A stretch of 64,000 nucleotides of DNA from an uncultured Lachnospiraceae bacterium (GTDB lineage Bacteria > Bacillota > Clostridia > Lachnospirales > Lachnospiraceae). The position numbers and the translations under genes are program-made. The first letter of the stretch is position 1. Each line of letters starts with the position of its first letter. Below the pieces are notes generated by a model, which worked only from the letters and a program-made list of their open reading frames with translations, searched no databases and was not told the origin of the DNA. Shown one piece after another: positions 1-8,357 of this stretch. Location of the stretch: NCBI GenBank assembly GCA_947650005.1, contig CANSTU010000003.1:27049-91048 (forward strand), written 5' to 3'.

Positions 1-761
1 CTCACACAGGGTACCAGCCCCACCGGTCGGCCGCGCAGCGCTCCGGCAATGGAAAGCTCGTCATATCCCAAAGGCGTTGTAGGCGGTTCAAAGCAGGAAA
101 GGATCTCGATGGCCGGATCCACACCGATGGAGATACAGATGGGCAGAGGCTGCCCCAGCTGCTCCGCCCTATCTGCCATGGCTCCGATATGACGGGAACC
201 GGGCTGTAGGAAAATGGACAGTTCATCTTTTCCCTGGACGCACATCCGATGAATCGTCACATCACTCTTTCCCGTATCCGGGTGCGTGGCATAGCACATG
301 CCCAGCGTGAGATACGGCCCGGCGTCCAGGGGCGTGTTTGTAGGAGCGGGAACCAGCCTGCGCAGGTCAAAACCTTCCTCCTGTGCCAGATGTACCACCT
401 CCTGGCAGGGCGCCGGAGCCTGTACGGTTACCGGCGGGATCGGTTCCCTCACACAGTCCCAAATCACTTGAGTGAGTTCCTCCTTCTTACAGCCGAACAG
501 GGCCGCTACCCTCTGCCGGCTCGCCAGAAGTCCGATCAATACCCGCGCATCCGCAAATCCCTTCACCCGGTTGAAGATCATCGCCGGCCCATCCACCTTC
601 GTTGGTCTCTTCACCGTTCCTCCTGCCCCGATATGGCGGTATACCCCCGCCATCTCCGCCATAGGATCCACTTCCACATCCGTACACACCAGCTGTCCCG
701 GCATGTCCTTCAGGGCCGCAAGCGCATCCCGCAACGATAAAATATCCGTTCTGTGATCCAT
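1..761 (-). CDS. UbiD family decarboxylase, N-terminal part (runs off left edge)
   Basis: This reading frame is absent from the ORF track because it leaves the window. Reading the minus strand from the ATG at 761 gives about 253 residues beginning MDHRTDILSLRDALAALKD and continuing without a stop. Segments such as DELSIFLQPGSRHIGAMADR and PICISIGVDPAIEIL are typical of UbiD-type prenylated-FMN decarboxylases, which (de)carboxylate aromatic or unsaturated acids in the cytoplasm. The C-terminal part of the family's usual length (roughly 450-500 aa) lies outside. It sits about 100 bp downstream of the solute-binding gene of an ABC transporter operon, with a hairpin between, so cotranscription is uncertain. 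No UbiX partner is visible. The family call is firm; the substrate is unknown. Confidence 0.85.
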   Translation of the reverse strand, partial: MDHRTDILSLRDALAALKDMPGQLVCTDVEVDPMAEMAGVYRHIGAGGTVKRPTKVDGPAMIFNRVKGFADARVLIGLLASRQRVAALFGCKKEELTQVIWDCVREPIPPVTVQAPAPCQEVVHLAQEEGFDLRRLVPAPTNTPLDAGPYLTLGMCYATHPDTGKSDVTIHRMCVQGKDELSIFLQPGSRHIGAMADRAEQLGQPLPICISIGVDPAIEILSCFEPPTTPLGYDELSIAGALRGRPVGLVPCV

Positions 762-813
762 TCCTTCCTACAATTTCCTTTCTATTCATTGAATGGCAAT
801 TACACTCAATTAA

Positions 814-853
814 ATTCTGCCGCGCTGCCCCAAAATGGAACGCGCGGCAGAAT
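814..853 (-). terminator. Hairpin after the peptide-transport operon
   Basis: A 12-bp stem (ATTCTGCCGCGC with GCGCGGCAGAAT) with a 16-nt loop lies just past the stop of the solute-binding protein gene. On the minus strand it is followed by TTTAATTG, a weak U-tract. It is probably a leaky intrinsic terminator or mRNA-stabilising 3' hairpin separating the transporter operon from the ubiD-like gene. Confidence 0.6.
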
Positions 854-864
854 CTCAATCGCCG

Positions 865-2508
865 TCAGTCATAAAGTGCATCCGCATCATAATGATAAGT
901 ATAATCCCCGGGAAGCACCCAGTTGTCGTTCTTCGGACTGATTCCCTCGATCACCTCTGTCCTATATGCGAAATAACTGTTACCGAATACGATAGGCCTC
1001 ACCACATCCGCATCGTTTACCATATCCAACAGTTTCATGGTATCCTCCGCATCGCCTGTCTTCACCGTCTCCGCCAGCAGCGTCTGGAATTCCTCGTTCT
1101 TCCAAAAGGTGCGCAGTGATTTATTTTCGTTCAACTGGTTATTAAAGAAGAATAGAACCGTTCCCACACAGGCATATCCTGAAATCAACATATCACAGGC
1201 CGCAGGATCTGTGATCAGCGTATTATAGGTTGCCGCATCATACACCAGGATTTCCAGATTGATTCCCAGCTGTAGCACCGATGCCTGGATAACCTCGGCG
1301 GAGGGCTGCGTATTGGCATCACACATGATGGTCAGATCCAGTCCGCCGTCCGGATAACCCGCCGCTACCATATATTCTTTTGCCTTTTCCATATCATAGC
1401 TGTACTTCAACGTACCGGCCTGATATTGGGGCGTATTCGGCGTAGCGATACAGTCCGCAGGGGAATACAGATTTTTATGTACCGCTGCTGCAATACCCGC
1501 GCTGTCCACCGCACAGGATATGGCATGGCGCAGGTTTTCGTTATCCATAACCGACTCTCCGGAACAGTTATAATAAATGGTCTGCGTATTGTTGCCGGGA
1601 TACTGATAGACTTCGATGCCATCCTTTCCCTGCAAATATTCCACATCAATTGAGGGCGTATAAGTAAGCATATCTATGCCGCCCGTCTCGAGCTCAATTG
1701 TCCTCTGCGCCTCTTCCGTAATCACTCTATATACGATCTTATCCACATTCTGCTTCTGCGTTTCCGTCTGATCCGTGTTCCAATAGTCTTCAAACTTTTC
1801 TAGAACCCATTCATAACCGGGCGTATAATCAGTCATTTTATAGGGGCCGCTTCCGATCGCAAGATTCACCATCTCGTCTTTGCAGTCATTGAATGATTTT
1901 TCGGATACAATGGAAATCCGCGTCATATCGTTGTAGAAAAAAGTGTCCTCTGCTTTTGTAGCCAGAACCAGGTTCAGATCATCCACCACATGGGATTTTT
2001 CAAAATCCACATTGGATGCATGGCGTCCGTATTCCGCGGATTCGGATGCCTTCTGAAAGCTGAACAGCACGTCGCTCGCAACGATTTTGTTTCCGTCATG
2101 GGTCATGATTCCGTCATGCAGTTTAAGGTTCAGCGTCGTCCCATCCTCCCATTCATAGCTTTCCACCAGGAGCGGAACCACCTCACCGGAAGCATTATAC
2201 TCAAAAAGTGTCTCATAGAAATTCAGACGGATCGACATAAACGGATCCTGGTTCGATCCCCACGGGTTAAAGGTACCGGAATCCTGATGAACCTGTACAT
2301 AAACGGTGGATCCGTCCCGGGCCTCGCTTTTCTCCGGCGCTTCAGATTCCGTCTGTTCCGCCGCATTCGTAGCTTCCTGCACCGTTCCTATATCCGATCC
2401 TGTATTACCCCCCCCCTGTGTTTCCCTGCCTCCACAGCCTGACAACAGGCTAATTCCCATAGCTACCGCCAAGGTAAGGGCTAATTTCTTTCTCCATTCC
2501 TTCTTCAT
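865..2508 (-). CDS. ABC transporter substrate-binding lipoprotein, family 5 (peptide/nickel type)
   Basis: This 547-aa lipoprotein carries a signal peptide ending in the lipobox LLSGC, so Cys25 should be lipidated. A Gly/Ser/Glu-rich linker and a SBP_bac_5 (PF00496) fold follow, with recognisable segments such as FNPWGSNQDPFMSIRLNFYE and AIGSGPYKM. It captures peptides or similar solutes outside the cell for the permease and ATPase genes just upstream. The linker contains a run of nine G on the coding strand (plus positions 2408-2416), here in frame. The start has a GGGGAG Shine-Dalgarno directly behind a GCCTGC/GCAGGC hairpin. The ligand cannot be read from sequence; opines, glutathione or nickel-chelates are alternatives. 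Confidence 0.9.
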   Translation of the reverse strand: MKKEWRKKLALTLAVAMGISLLSGCGGRETQGGGNTGSDIGTVQEATNAAEQTESEAPEKSEARDGSTVYVQVHQDSGTFNPWGSNQDPFMSIRLNFYETLFEYNASGEVVPLLVESYEWEDGTTLNLKLHDGIMTHDGNKIVASDVLFSFQKASESAEYGRHASNVDFEKSHVVDDLNLVLATKAEDTFFYNDMTRISIVSEKSFNDCKDEMVNLAIGSGPYKMTDYTPGYEWVLEKFEDYWNTDQTETQKQNVDKIVYRVITEEAQRTIELETGGIDMLTYTPSIDVEYLQGKDGIEVYQYPGNNTQTIYYNCSGESVMDNENLRHAISCAVDSAGIAAAVHKNLYSPADCIATPNTPQYQAGTLKYSYDMEKAKEYMVAAGYPDGGLDLTIMCDANTQPSAEVIQASVLQLGINLEILVYDAATYNTLITDPAACDMLISGYACVGTVLFFFNNQLNENKSLRTFWKNEEFQTLLAETVKTGDAEDTMKLLDMVNDADVVRPIVFGNSYFAYRTEVIEGISPKNDNWVLPGDYTYHYDADALYD

Positions 2509-2510
2509 CG

Positions 2511-2606
2511 TTTACTCCCCTCTGCCTGCTTTTGCAGGCTCTCAATTCAAGAGGTTGAAAGCGTCCTTCTTTCAACTTACTCCCCTCTGCCTGCTTTTGC
2601 AGGCTC
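2511..2606 (-). repeat. Tandem hairpin-SD module ahead of the substrate-binding gene
   Basis: Two identical stems GCCTGC-AAAA-GCAGGC (plus 2524-2539 and 2589-2604) are each followed on the minus strand by AGAGGGGAGTAA. Between them is a second stem, GTTGAAAG with CTTTCAAC (2554-2576), and the linker TTGAATTGAGA. The downstream copy supplies the Shine-Dalgarno of the gene starting at 2508. The unit fills the whole gap between the oppF-like stop and this start. It belongs to the dispersed family described in the findings. Confidence 0.8.
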
Positions 2607-3563
2607 TCATTCCTTTATTTCATTCAATCTTGCACAGGAGACGAAATGTCCGTTTTCTATTTCCTGCAGTTTCTGAGGCTGCATGCACTCCTCCCTCGCA
2701 TGGGGACATCTGGATACGAAACGGCAGCCCGGCTTCGGCTCGATGGGTGAGGTTACTTCTCCCTTCAGCAGGATCCTCTTCCTTTCCGCATGAATATCCG
2801 GAATGGGGATCGCCGAGAGCAGCGCCTTGGTATAGGGATGCATCGGATTGCGGAACAGCTCCTTTGTGGGGCTTTTCTCCACCAGCTGCCCCAGGTACAT
2901 CACGCATATCTCATCCGAGATGTGCCGTACCACGGACAGGTCATGGGTAATAAATACATAAGTAAGCTTTCGCTCTTCCTGTAGATCCTGCATCAGATTC
3001 AGGATCTGCGCTTGGATGGATACGTCCAGAGCGGATACGGGCTCATCGCAGACGACAAACTCCGGCCGAAGGGCCAGAGCCCTTGCGATGCCGATCCGCT
3101 GTCTCCTCCCTCCATCCAATTCATGGGGATAGGAATGGCGCAGCCTGGGGGCCAGGCCCACCGTATCCATCAGTTCGTCCGTCCGTTCCTCGATCTCCGC
3201 CTTACTGTAGCGTCCCGTAAGTAACAAGGGTTCGCTGATGGTGGCACTGGCGGTCATCCTGGGATTCAGGGAAGAAAAGGGATCCTGGAAAATGATCTGC
3301 ATGTTTTCCCGAAGACTTCTCAGTTTGTCTGAGGTCACATGGGTGATATCCTCTCCGTGAAACAGGATCTTTCCGTCTGTGCTTTCCAGCAGATGCAGGA
3401 CGGTCCTTCCGAAAGTGGATTTCCCACAGCCCGATTCGCCCACCACTCCAACCGTATTACCCTGCGGGATGGAAAAGCTGACATCATCCACGGCATGGAG
3501 CATTCCCCTGGGAGTTTTGAAATATTTTTTCAGATTCCGTACTTCAAGGATCGTTTCCATCAT
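2607..3563 (-). CDS. Oligopeptide/dipeptide ABC transporter ATP-binding protein (OppF/DppF type)
   Basis: This is a 318-aa cytoplasmic ATPase energising the family-5 importer. It has Walker A GESGCGKS, a Q-loop in IIFQDPFSSLNPRM, Walker B FVVCDEPVSALD and a C-terminal OppD/F extension with CRFVSRCPHA cysteines typical of the family. The signature motif reads LDGGRRQR instead of the usual LSGGQRQR. The ORF track begins 35 codons too early. The ATG at 3563 overlaps the stop of the preceding oppD-like gene as ATGA, indicating translational coupling, and the remaining length matches the family. It acts with the partner ATPase immediately upstream. Confidence 0.92.
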   Translation of the reverse strand: MMETILEVRNLKKYFKTPRGMLHAVDDVSFSIPQGNTVGVVGESGCGKSTFGRTVLHLLESTDGKILFHGEDITHVTSDKLRSLRENMQIIFQDPFSSLNPRMTASATISEPLLLTGRYSKAEIEERTDELMDTVGLAPRLRHSYPHELDGGRRQRIGIARALALRPEFVVCDEPVSALDVSIQAQILNLMQDLQEERKLTYVFITHDLSVVRHISDEICVMYLGQLVEKSPTKELFRNPMHPYTKALLSAIPIPDIHAERKRILLKGEVTSPIEPKPGCRFVSRCPHAREECMQPQKLQEIENGHFVSCARLNEIKE

Positions 3564-4552
3564 CCATTCCCCTCCCTGGACTTGCCGGTGCATCTGGTTA
3601 AATGTCCTGGCGCAATCTCCCGAAGCTCCCTTGCCTCCTGCGCACAACTCTCCGTTGCATACGGGCACCTGGGATGAAACCTGCAGCCGGAGGGCAGGTC
3701 TGTGGGATCCGGCGTCATCCCATGGATCGCTTCCAGGCGGCGCTGCTCTTTTACCAGGCTGGGGAGGGCGCCGAACAACCCATTGGTATAGGGATGGGTT
3801 GGCCTGTCAAAGATGTCTTCCCTACTTCCGCTTTCCACCACCTCTCCAGCATAGATCACGGCCACCTCGTCACAAATTTCAGCCACCACCCCCAGATCAT
3901 GGGTAATCATAATCATTGCCATATCGAATTTCTCCCGCAGTTTGTTCATCAAATCCAGAACCTGGGCCTGGATGGTCACGTCCAACGCTGTGGTAGGCTC
4001 ATCCGCAATCAAAAGCTTCGGATTACAGGCCAGAGCCATGGCAATCACCACCCGCTGCTTCATTCCGCCCGAAAACTGATGGGGATATTCATGGAATCTC
4101 TCCCGCGGGATACCCACCATCTCCAGCAGATCCCCTGCCCGCCTATCCGATTCCTTTTTACTGATTTTTTCATGCGTCTTAATCACTTCTGCGATCTGAC
4201 TGCCCACTGTAAAAACCGGATTCAAGGCCGTCATAGGATCCTGAAAGATCATGGAGATTTCCTCTCCCCGAATCTTACGCACCTGCTTTTCAGGCATCCC
4301 CAGCAAATCCTTTCCATGAAACCAAATTTCCCCGCCCATCACTTTGGCCGGCGGATCCGGCAGAATCCGCATAATCGCCTTGGCAATCGTAGTCTTTCCA
4401 GCCCCGGTCTCTCCCACCAGGCCAAGGGTCTTTCCCCGCTTCAGACTGAATGACACATCATTTACCGCCTCTACGATTTCCCCGCCAGCATGATATTGAA
4501 TACTCAGTTGTTTAACCTCAAGAAAATTTTCGTCATTTGTTGGTGTTTCCAT
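3560..4552 (-). CDS. Oligopeptide/dipeptide ABC transporter ATP-binding protein (OppD/DppD type)
   Basis: This 330-aa ATPase is the partner of the OppF-type protein. It shows Walker A GETGAGKT, Q-loop IFQDPMTALNPVF, signature FSGGMKQR, Walker B LLIADEPTTALD and the C-terminal CRFHPRCPYA motif. The start METPTNDENF at 4552 is preferred over the longer track start because GGGAG lies five to six bases upstream. That Shine-Dalgarno sits behind a short TGCGT/ACGCA hairpin. Its stop overlaps the next start (ATGA), so the two ATPases are probably made in equal amounts. Confidence 0.92.
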   Translation of the reverse strand: METPTNDENFLEVKQLSIQYHAGGEIVEAVNDVSFSLKRGKTLGLVGETGAGKTTIAKAIMRILPDPPAKVMGGEIWFHGKDLLGMPEKQVRKIRGEEISMIFQDPMTALNPVFTVGSQIAEVIKTHEKISKKESDRRAGDLLEMVGIPRERFHEYPHQFSGGMKQRVVIAMALACNPKLLIADEPTTALDVTIQAQVLDLMNKLREKFDMAMIMITHDLGVVAEICDEVAVIYAGEVVESGSREDIFDRPTHPYTNGLFGALPSLVKEQRRLEAIHGMTPDPTDLPSGCRFHPRCPYATESCAQEARELREIAPGHLTRCTGKSREGNG

Positions 4553-4590
4553 TTTTCTCCCATCTGCGTACAAGGCACGCATTCAAATCT
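4553..4590 (-). repeat. Hairpin-SD module ahead of the OppD-type gene
   Basis: The stem TGCGT/ACGCA (plus 4565-4581) is followed on the minus strand by AGATGGGAGAAAA and the start codon. The preceding GATTTGAA resembles the TGATTTGAG linker of other copies. It is a divergent member of the dispersed family with only one stem. Confidence 0.65.
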
Positions 4591-4622
4591 TTATCCCTTC
4601 GGCCCGTCGTTTTAGCACAGGA

Positions 4623-5501
4623 TCACTTCTTCAGCCGCGGATCGAGCGCATCCCGCAGCCCGTCTCCCAACATGTTCAGCGCAAGGACGACGATCATAAT
4701 CATAATGCCCGGAAAGATCACCATATGGGGAGCCTGCCGGATATAATTCCTGCCCGCCGACAGCATAGCGCCCCATTCCGCATTGGGCGGCTGCACGCCC
4801 AGTCCGATGAAGCTAAGCCCCGCCGAAGTGATGATAGCCATCGCCACCTGCATGGTGGCCTGCACGATTAAGGGAGACATGGCATTGGGCAATACATGCT
4901 TCAATAGGATTCGCCCCTCCCGTGCGTTAATGGAACGGGCTGCCTCTATGTATTCCTGGCCCTGCACATTTAGACTGGAGGCCCGCGACATCCTGGCAAA
5001 ACCGGGGATCTGCCCCACACTTAAGGCGATAATACAGTTAATGAGCCCGGTCCCCAAGGCTGCAGAAATGGCAATTGCAAGCAGGATGGCGGGCAGAGCC
5101 TGCACCACATCCAGCACGCGCATAATCGCCATGTCCAACTTTCCTCCGAAATACCCGGCGCACAGGCCGATCCCTATACCGATCACCGCCGAGACTCCCA
5201 CGGAAAGAAAGCCCACCAGCAGGGAATTCCGGCTTCCGTATAGCAGACGGCTGAAAATATCCCTGCCCAGATTGTCCGTCCCGCACAGATGCTCCAGGGA
5301 CGGTTTTGCAAGGGTCGCAGTTAGATCCTGTTCCTCGAACCCATATGGAGCGATCAGGTTCGCGGTCAACGCCACTAAAACGACCAGCGCCAGCACTAAG
5401 AGACAGAAAACGGACATTTTATTATCCAAAAGCCTTTTTATCGTGATTTGGAACATGCTTTCCTTTTTCAGCCTCTGCTGCTGTTCCTTCTCTTTTTTCA
5501 T
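4623..5501 (-). CDS. Peptide-type ABC transporter permease (OppC/DppC type)
   Basis: This 292-aa inner-membrane permease has an N-terminal OppC_N segment (the first helix around NKMSVFCLLVLALVVLVAL), then about five further helices. The EAA loop EAARSINAREGRILLKHVLP contacts the ATPases. The GTG used by the ORF track is replaced by the ATG at 5501, which has GAGGTG four bases upstream. It lies 8 bp after the stop of the OppB-type gene and forms the heterodimeric channel with it. Confidence 0.92.
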   Translation of the reverse strand: MKKEKEQQQRLKKESMFQITIKRLLDNKMSVFCLLVLALVVLVALTANLIAPYGFEEQDLTATLAKPSLEHLCGTDNLGRDIFSRLLYGSRNSLLVGFLSVGVSAVIGIGIGLCAGYFGGKLDMAIMRVLDVVQALPAILLAIAISAALGTGLINCIIALSVGQIPGFARMSRASSLNVQGQEYIEAARSINAREGRILLKHVLPNAMSPLIVQATMQVAMAIITSAGLSFIGLGVQPPNAEWGAMLSAGRNYIRQAPHMVIFPGIMIMIVVLALNMLGDGLRDALDPRLKK

Positions 5502-5509
5502 GCGGCACC

Positions 5510-6457
5510 TCACACTTTCTTCTTCACGGTTTTATAGCGGGCTTTGATCCTGGGATCGATCAGGGCATAGAGGATATCCACCACCAGCATGACGATTCCG
5601 AACACCACTGCCATATACAGCGTACTTCCCTGAATGGCAGGATAGTCCCGCTTATTAATCGCGTCCACCATATACATCCCAAGGCCGGGAATGCTGAATA
5701 CGGCCTCGATCACCACTGCCCCGCCCAGGGAAAATCCCAATACGTTTCCTGCTGCGGTCACAATTGGAATCAGAGCGTTCCGGAACGCATGGACAAAAAT
5801 AACTTTCAGGTTAGATATTCCCTTTGCCCGCGCCGTGGTGATATAGTCCTGCCGGATCACCTCCAGCATACTGGATCTGGTCTGCCGCGCAAGCCCGCCC
5901 GCAAGTCCAATCGCGGAAGCCGTACAGGGCAGAACCATCTGTTTGAAAGCCCCCCAGCCGCTGGCCGGAAACCATCCCAGCTTCAATGCGAAAAGAATCG
6001 ACATCAGAAGGCCAATCCAAAATCCAGGCATGGAAGAACCAATCAGCGCAGCCACCATGGAAGCGTTATCCCATATGGAGTACTGCTTCACCGCCGCGAC
6101 AATCCCCATCAATACGCCGAAAACCAATGCCATTCCCACGCTTATCATTGCGATCTGGAAGGTAATCTTAAATCGATAGACGATATCCTGGGATATGCTT
6201 TTCCCTGTCGCATAGGAAGTTCCCAGGTCATGATCAATCAGAACCTGTTTTACATATCTTCCAAATCTCACCGGATAGGAATCATTCAGTCCCCATTCCT
6301 CTCGCAGTTCCTGGATCTCCTCCTCCGTCGCCTCACTCCCCAGCTTCGTGGCCGCTGGATCGCCTTTGGCGAAATATAGCAGTGTAAATACCAACAGCGT
6401 CACCCCGAACAGCACAGGGATCAACATCAGTATCCTTTTCAATATGTACCTTGCCAT
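5510..6457 (-). CDS. Peptide-type ABC transporter permease (OppB/DppB type)
   Basis: This 315-aa permease is the first gene of the transporter operon. It begins MARYILKRILMLIPVLFG, a classic OppB start. The periplasmic region contains WGLNDSYPVRFGRYV and the EAA loop reads TTARAKGISNLKVIFVHAFR. The start at 6457 has GGAGGAAGG about eight bases upstream; the longer track start lacks this. A plausible sigma-A promoter lies about 120 bp upstream. Gene order B-C-D-F-A is standard for family-5 importers. Confidence 0.92.
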   Translation of the reverse strand: MARYILKRILMLIPVLFGVTLLVFTLLYFAKGDPAATKLGSEATEEEIQELREEWGLNDSYPVRFGRYVKQVLIDHDLGTSYATGKSISQDIVYRFKITFQIAMISVGMALVFGVLMGIVAAVKQYSIWDNASMVAALIGSSMPGFWIGLLMSILFALKLGWFPASGWGAFKQMVLPCTASAIGLAGGLARQTRSSMLEVIRQDYITTARAKGISNLKVIFVHAFRNALIPIVTAAGNVLGFSLGGAVVIEAVFSIPGLGMYMVDAINKRDYPAIQGSTLYMAVVFGIVMLVVDILYALIDPRIKARYKTVKKKV

Positions 6458-6576
6458 TCCCAACCTTCCTCCCCTATTTCTTTCCATCCTGCGGGTTATG
6501 AACCATGCCTGAGAAATCACATCATAGTCTTCATTTTTGTGCACTTTTGTTTATATCCCACATTTTTCTATAAATA

Positions 6577-6606
6577 TTTATATCATTCTGCCCTAAGTCT
6601 GTCCAA
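6577..6606 (-). promoter_or_regulatory. Candidate sigma-A promoter of the peptide-transport operon
   Basis: On the minus strand TTGGAC (plus 6601-6606) and TATAAA (plus 6577-6582) are separated by 18 bp. It is the best -35/-10 pair upstream of the OppB-type gene. The call rests on sequence match only. Confidence 0.45.
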
Positions 6607-6759
6607 TATGCAGTTTCGGTTACCTTATAACCTGTATTTTATATATAGGAATCATCACGATCCAAAATAATACCCCATCTGCTTGGCATGAGGTTTAAGA
6701 TAAGGTCTGGAGGTGGGTGCCATGCTGCATAATGAAGTACGAAAAATACTTATCGGCGC

Positions 6760-6963
6760 ATGGAACAGAACATTTTGAAAGGAATTGAGAGCAGTGCGAT
6801 CAACAAAGTATGAAAATATTGGTTGATACAAATATTGTACTGGATGTTATGCTAAAAGGGGGAAAATAGAATAATTTTATATTTGACTGCCCTTATACAA
6901 GAAGTGGATGGGATTTTCACATATAACCCAGAAGAGTCAGAAATAGAAATATGGAAATCATAA
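6760..6963 (+). pseudogene. Remnant of a PIN-domain toxin (VapC type) with possible antitoxin tail
   Basis: An ATG at 6810 opens MKILVDTNIVLDVMLKGGK and then stops. This is the characteristic N-terminus of PIN-domain ribonucleases, including the first catalytic Asp in VDTN. About 40 bases later a separate frame, reading VDGIFTYNPEESEIE, resembles the C-terminal end of such proteins. The start overlaps, as ATGA, the stop of a short upstream frame ending ESSAINKV, which is the usual layout of an antitoxin followed by its toxin. The middle of the toxin is missing, so the pair must be inactive. No other gene is visible in the 6458-7043 gap. Confidence 0.5.
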
Positions 6964-7043
6964 AAAATCTTTTTACGATGGTGACGAATGGTTGCATCAC
7001 CCAACCAACTATTGTTGATTGGGTGATGCCCTTCCCATTTATC

Positions 7044-7916
7044 TCACTCCTCTATAAAATGCTGCTTTATATAGTCCAAAAACTGCTGCGTTGCAAAAGA
7101 AAACGCCTTCTCCTCGGACCAAAAGATTTGGATATCCGTCATATGGCCGAATCCGTGCAGCGGGATTACCTTCAAAGCCGGGATATTCGAGTAAGTTTCT
7201 CTCCAACCGGTAGGAATAAAGCCAAAGGCCATCCCCTGAGAAAGATAATGCAACTTATAATAGGCCACATTGGTGGAAAAAATGCAGTGGGGAATGAATC
7301 CGTTTTCAATACAAATCCAGTACGCCCTTTCAAAGTCCCCTTTCTCGTTTCTCAGGAAACAGAATTTCTCTTCCCGCAAATCCGTGATAAAAAGCTCCTC
7401 CCTTTGCGCGAAAGGATGGCTGCGGGGCACCAAAACATAATATCCTCTCTCCTCCAGAGTAAAACTCTTTAAAGAAGCTGACAGCCTGGCATCCGCATTT
7501 CCAATTAGAAAATCATAGGAAGAGATCGCAAACGGCTCGTTCAGCGTACTTCCATATATATTGAATGAAACCTGAGGATTCTCCCTTCCAAACCGCTCAA
7601 TCAGGCTCAGAACCCTTTCGTTGAAATTTTGAAATGCAATCGAGATTTTACTCTCCGGAATCTCATGGCCGTAGGAGATCTTACACGCGTCTATCAGGTT
7701 CAGGATTTTACGCGTAGTGCTCAGAAAATATTTCCCGTAGTTATTCAGTACGATCTTTCTCCCATTCCTGTCAAAAAGCTGCGTACCCAATTCGTTTTCC
7801 AGTCTGATAATGGAGCTGCTTAGAGAGGGCTGGGATACATGCAGTTCCTCCGCCGCCTTTGAGACGTTCTCATGCTTTGCGATACATTCAAAATACTGAA
7901 GCTGCAATATCTCCAT
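7044..7916 (-). CDS. LysR family transcriptional regulator
   Basis: This 290-aa DNA-binding protein has an N-terminal winged helix-turn-helix (residues about 1-60: LQLQYFECIAKHENVSKAAE, SQPSLSSSIIRLENELG) and a periplasmic-binding-like effector domain. It starts at an ATG with GTGAGG upstream, itself just behind a GCCG/CGGC hairpin. The gene is divergent from the alpha/beta hydrolase at 8358, with about 440 bp between, so it may control that gene, the peptide transporter downstream, or both. The inducer is unknown. Confidence 0.9.
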   Translation of the reverse strand: MEILQLQYFECIAKHENVSKAAEELHVSQPSLSSSIIRLENELGTQLFDRNGRKIVLNNYGKYFLSTTRKILNLIDACKISYGHEIPESKISIAFQNFNERVLSLIERFGRENPQVSFNIYGSTLNEPFAISSYDFLIGNADARLSASLKSFTLEERGYYVLVPRSHPFAQREELFITDLREEKFCFLRNEKGDFERAYWICIENGFIPHCIFSTNVAYYKLHYLSQGMAFGFIPTGWRETYSNIPALKVIPLHGFGHMTDIQIFWSEEKAFSFATQQFLDYIKQHFIEE

Positions 7917-7955
7917 GTTTCCTCACATTCTGCCGCTGTAAACGGCGCCATAGCC
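7917..7955 (-). repeat. Hairpin-SD module ahead of the LysR gene
   Basis: On the minus strand GCCG/CGGC (plus 7932-7946) precedes AGAATGTGAGGAAAC and the start codon. It is a short, divergent member of the dispersed hairpin-SD family. Confidence 0.45.
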
Positions 7956-8244
7956 AATCTAATTCTTCATGCCGCTCTTCTACGGCAGTACATCAGGAAG
8001 CTTCCGTTCCCATCTGCAATTCCATCCTTTTTATCCATTATATTTTGTCCACTCCAGTCTGTAAATGCTTTTCCGTCCATTTGGTAATACAGCAGTATTG
8101 AAACCGATATGCTCCCCCCCTCTGCCAGGATACCGCCCGGAGAGGGCTGTTTCAGAGGTTGGGAAGTACCTTTAAGCCTACTTTACTTCCCCGACGAGAC
8201 ACGGCTTATAAAGGCTGGCTTATAAGCTGAATCTATTTTGATAT

Positions 8245-8273
8245 TAGACTTTTATTTCCAACTCCTATATAAT
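8245..8273 (+). promoter_or_regulatory. Candidate sigma-A promoter of the alpha/beta hydrolase gene
   Basis: TAGACT (8245-8250) and TATAAT (8268-8273) are 17 bp apart and about 85 bp upstream of the hydrolase start. A direct repeat GGCTTATAA occurs twice just upstream (about 8203-8226) and could be a regulator site. The rest of the 7917-8357 gap holds only the LysR module and a short CCCTCT/AGAGGG inverted repeat near 8117-8145. Confidence 0.5.
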
Positions 8274-8357
8274 GAATTCGGGATATTGCTCCTTTGGACT
8301 GTGGGCTCGGAAAACGGTACTGTCCTATATACTTTTTACTTAACAGGAGGTATGATC

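Noticed and set aside
487-858. 123-aa minus-strand ORF at the left end
   Set aside because: It is out of frame with the ubiD-like gene that occupies the same bases and is low in complexity (Gly-rich shadow).
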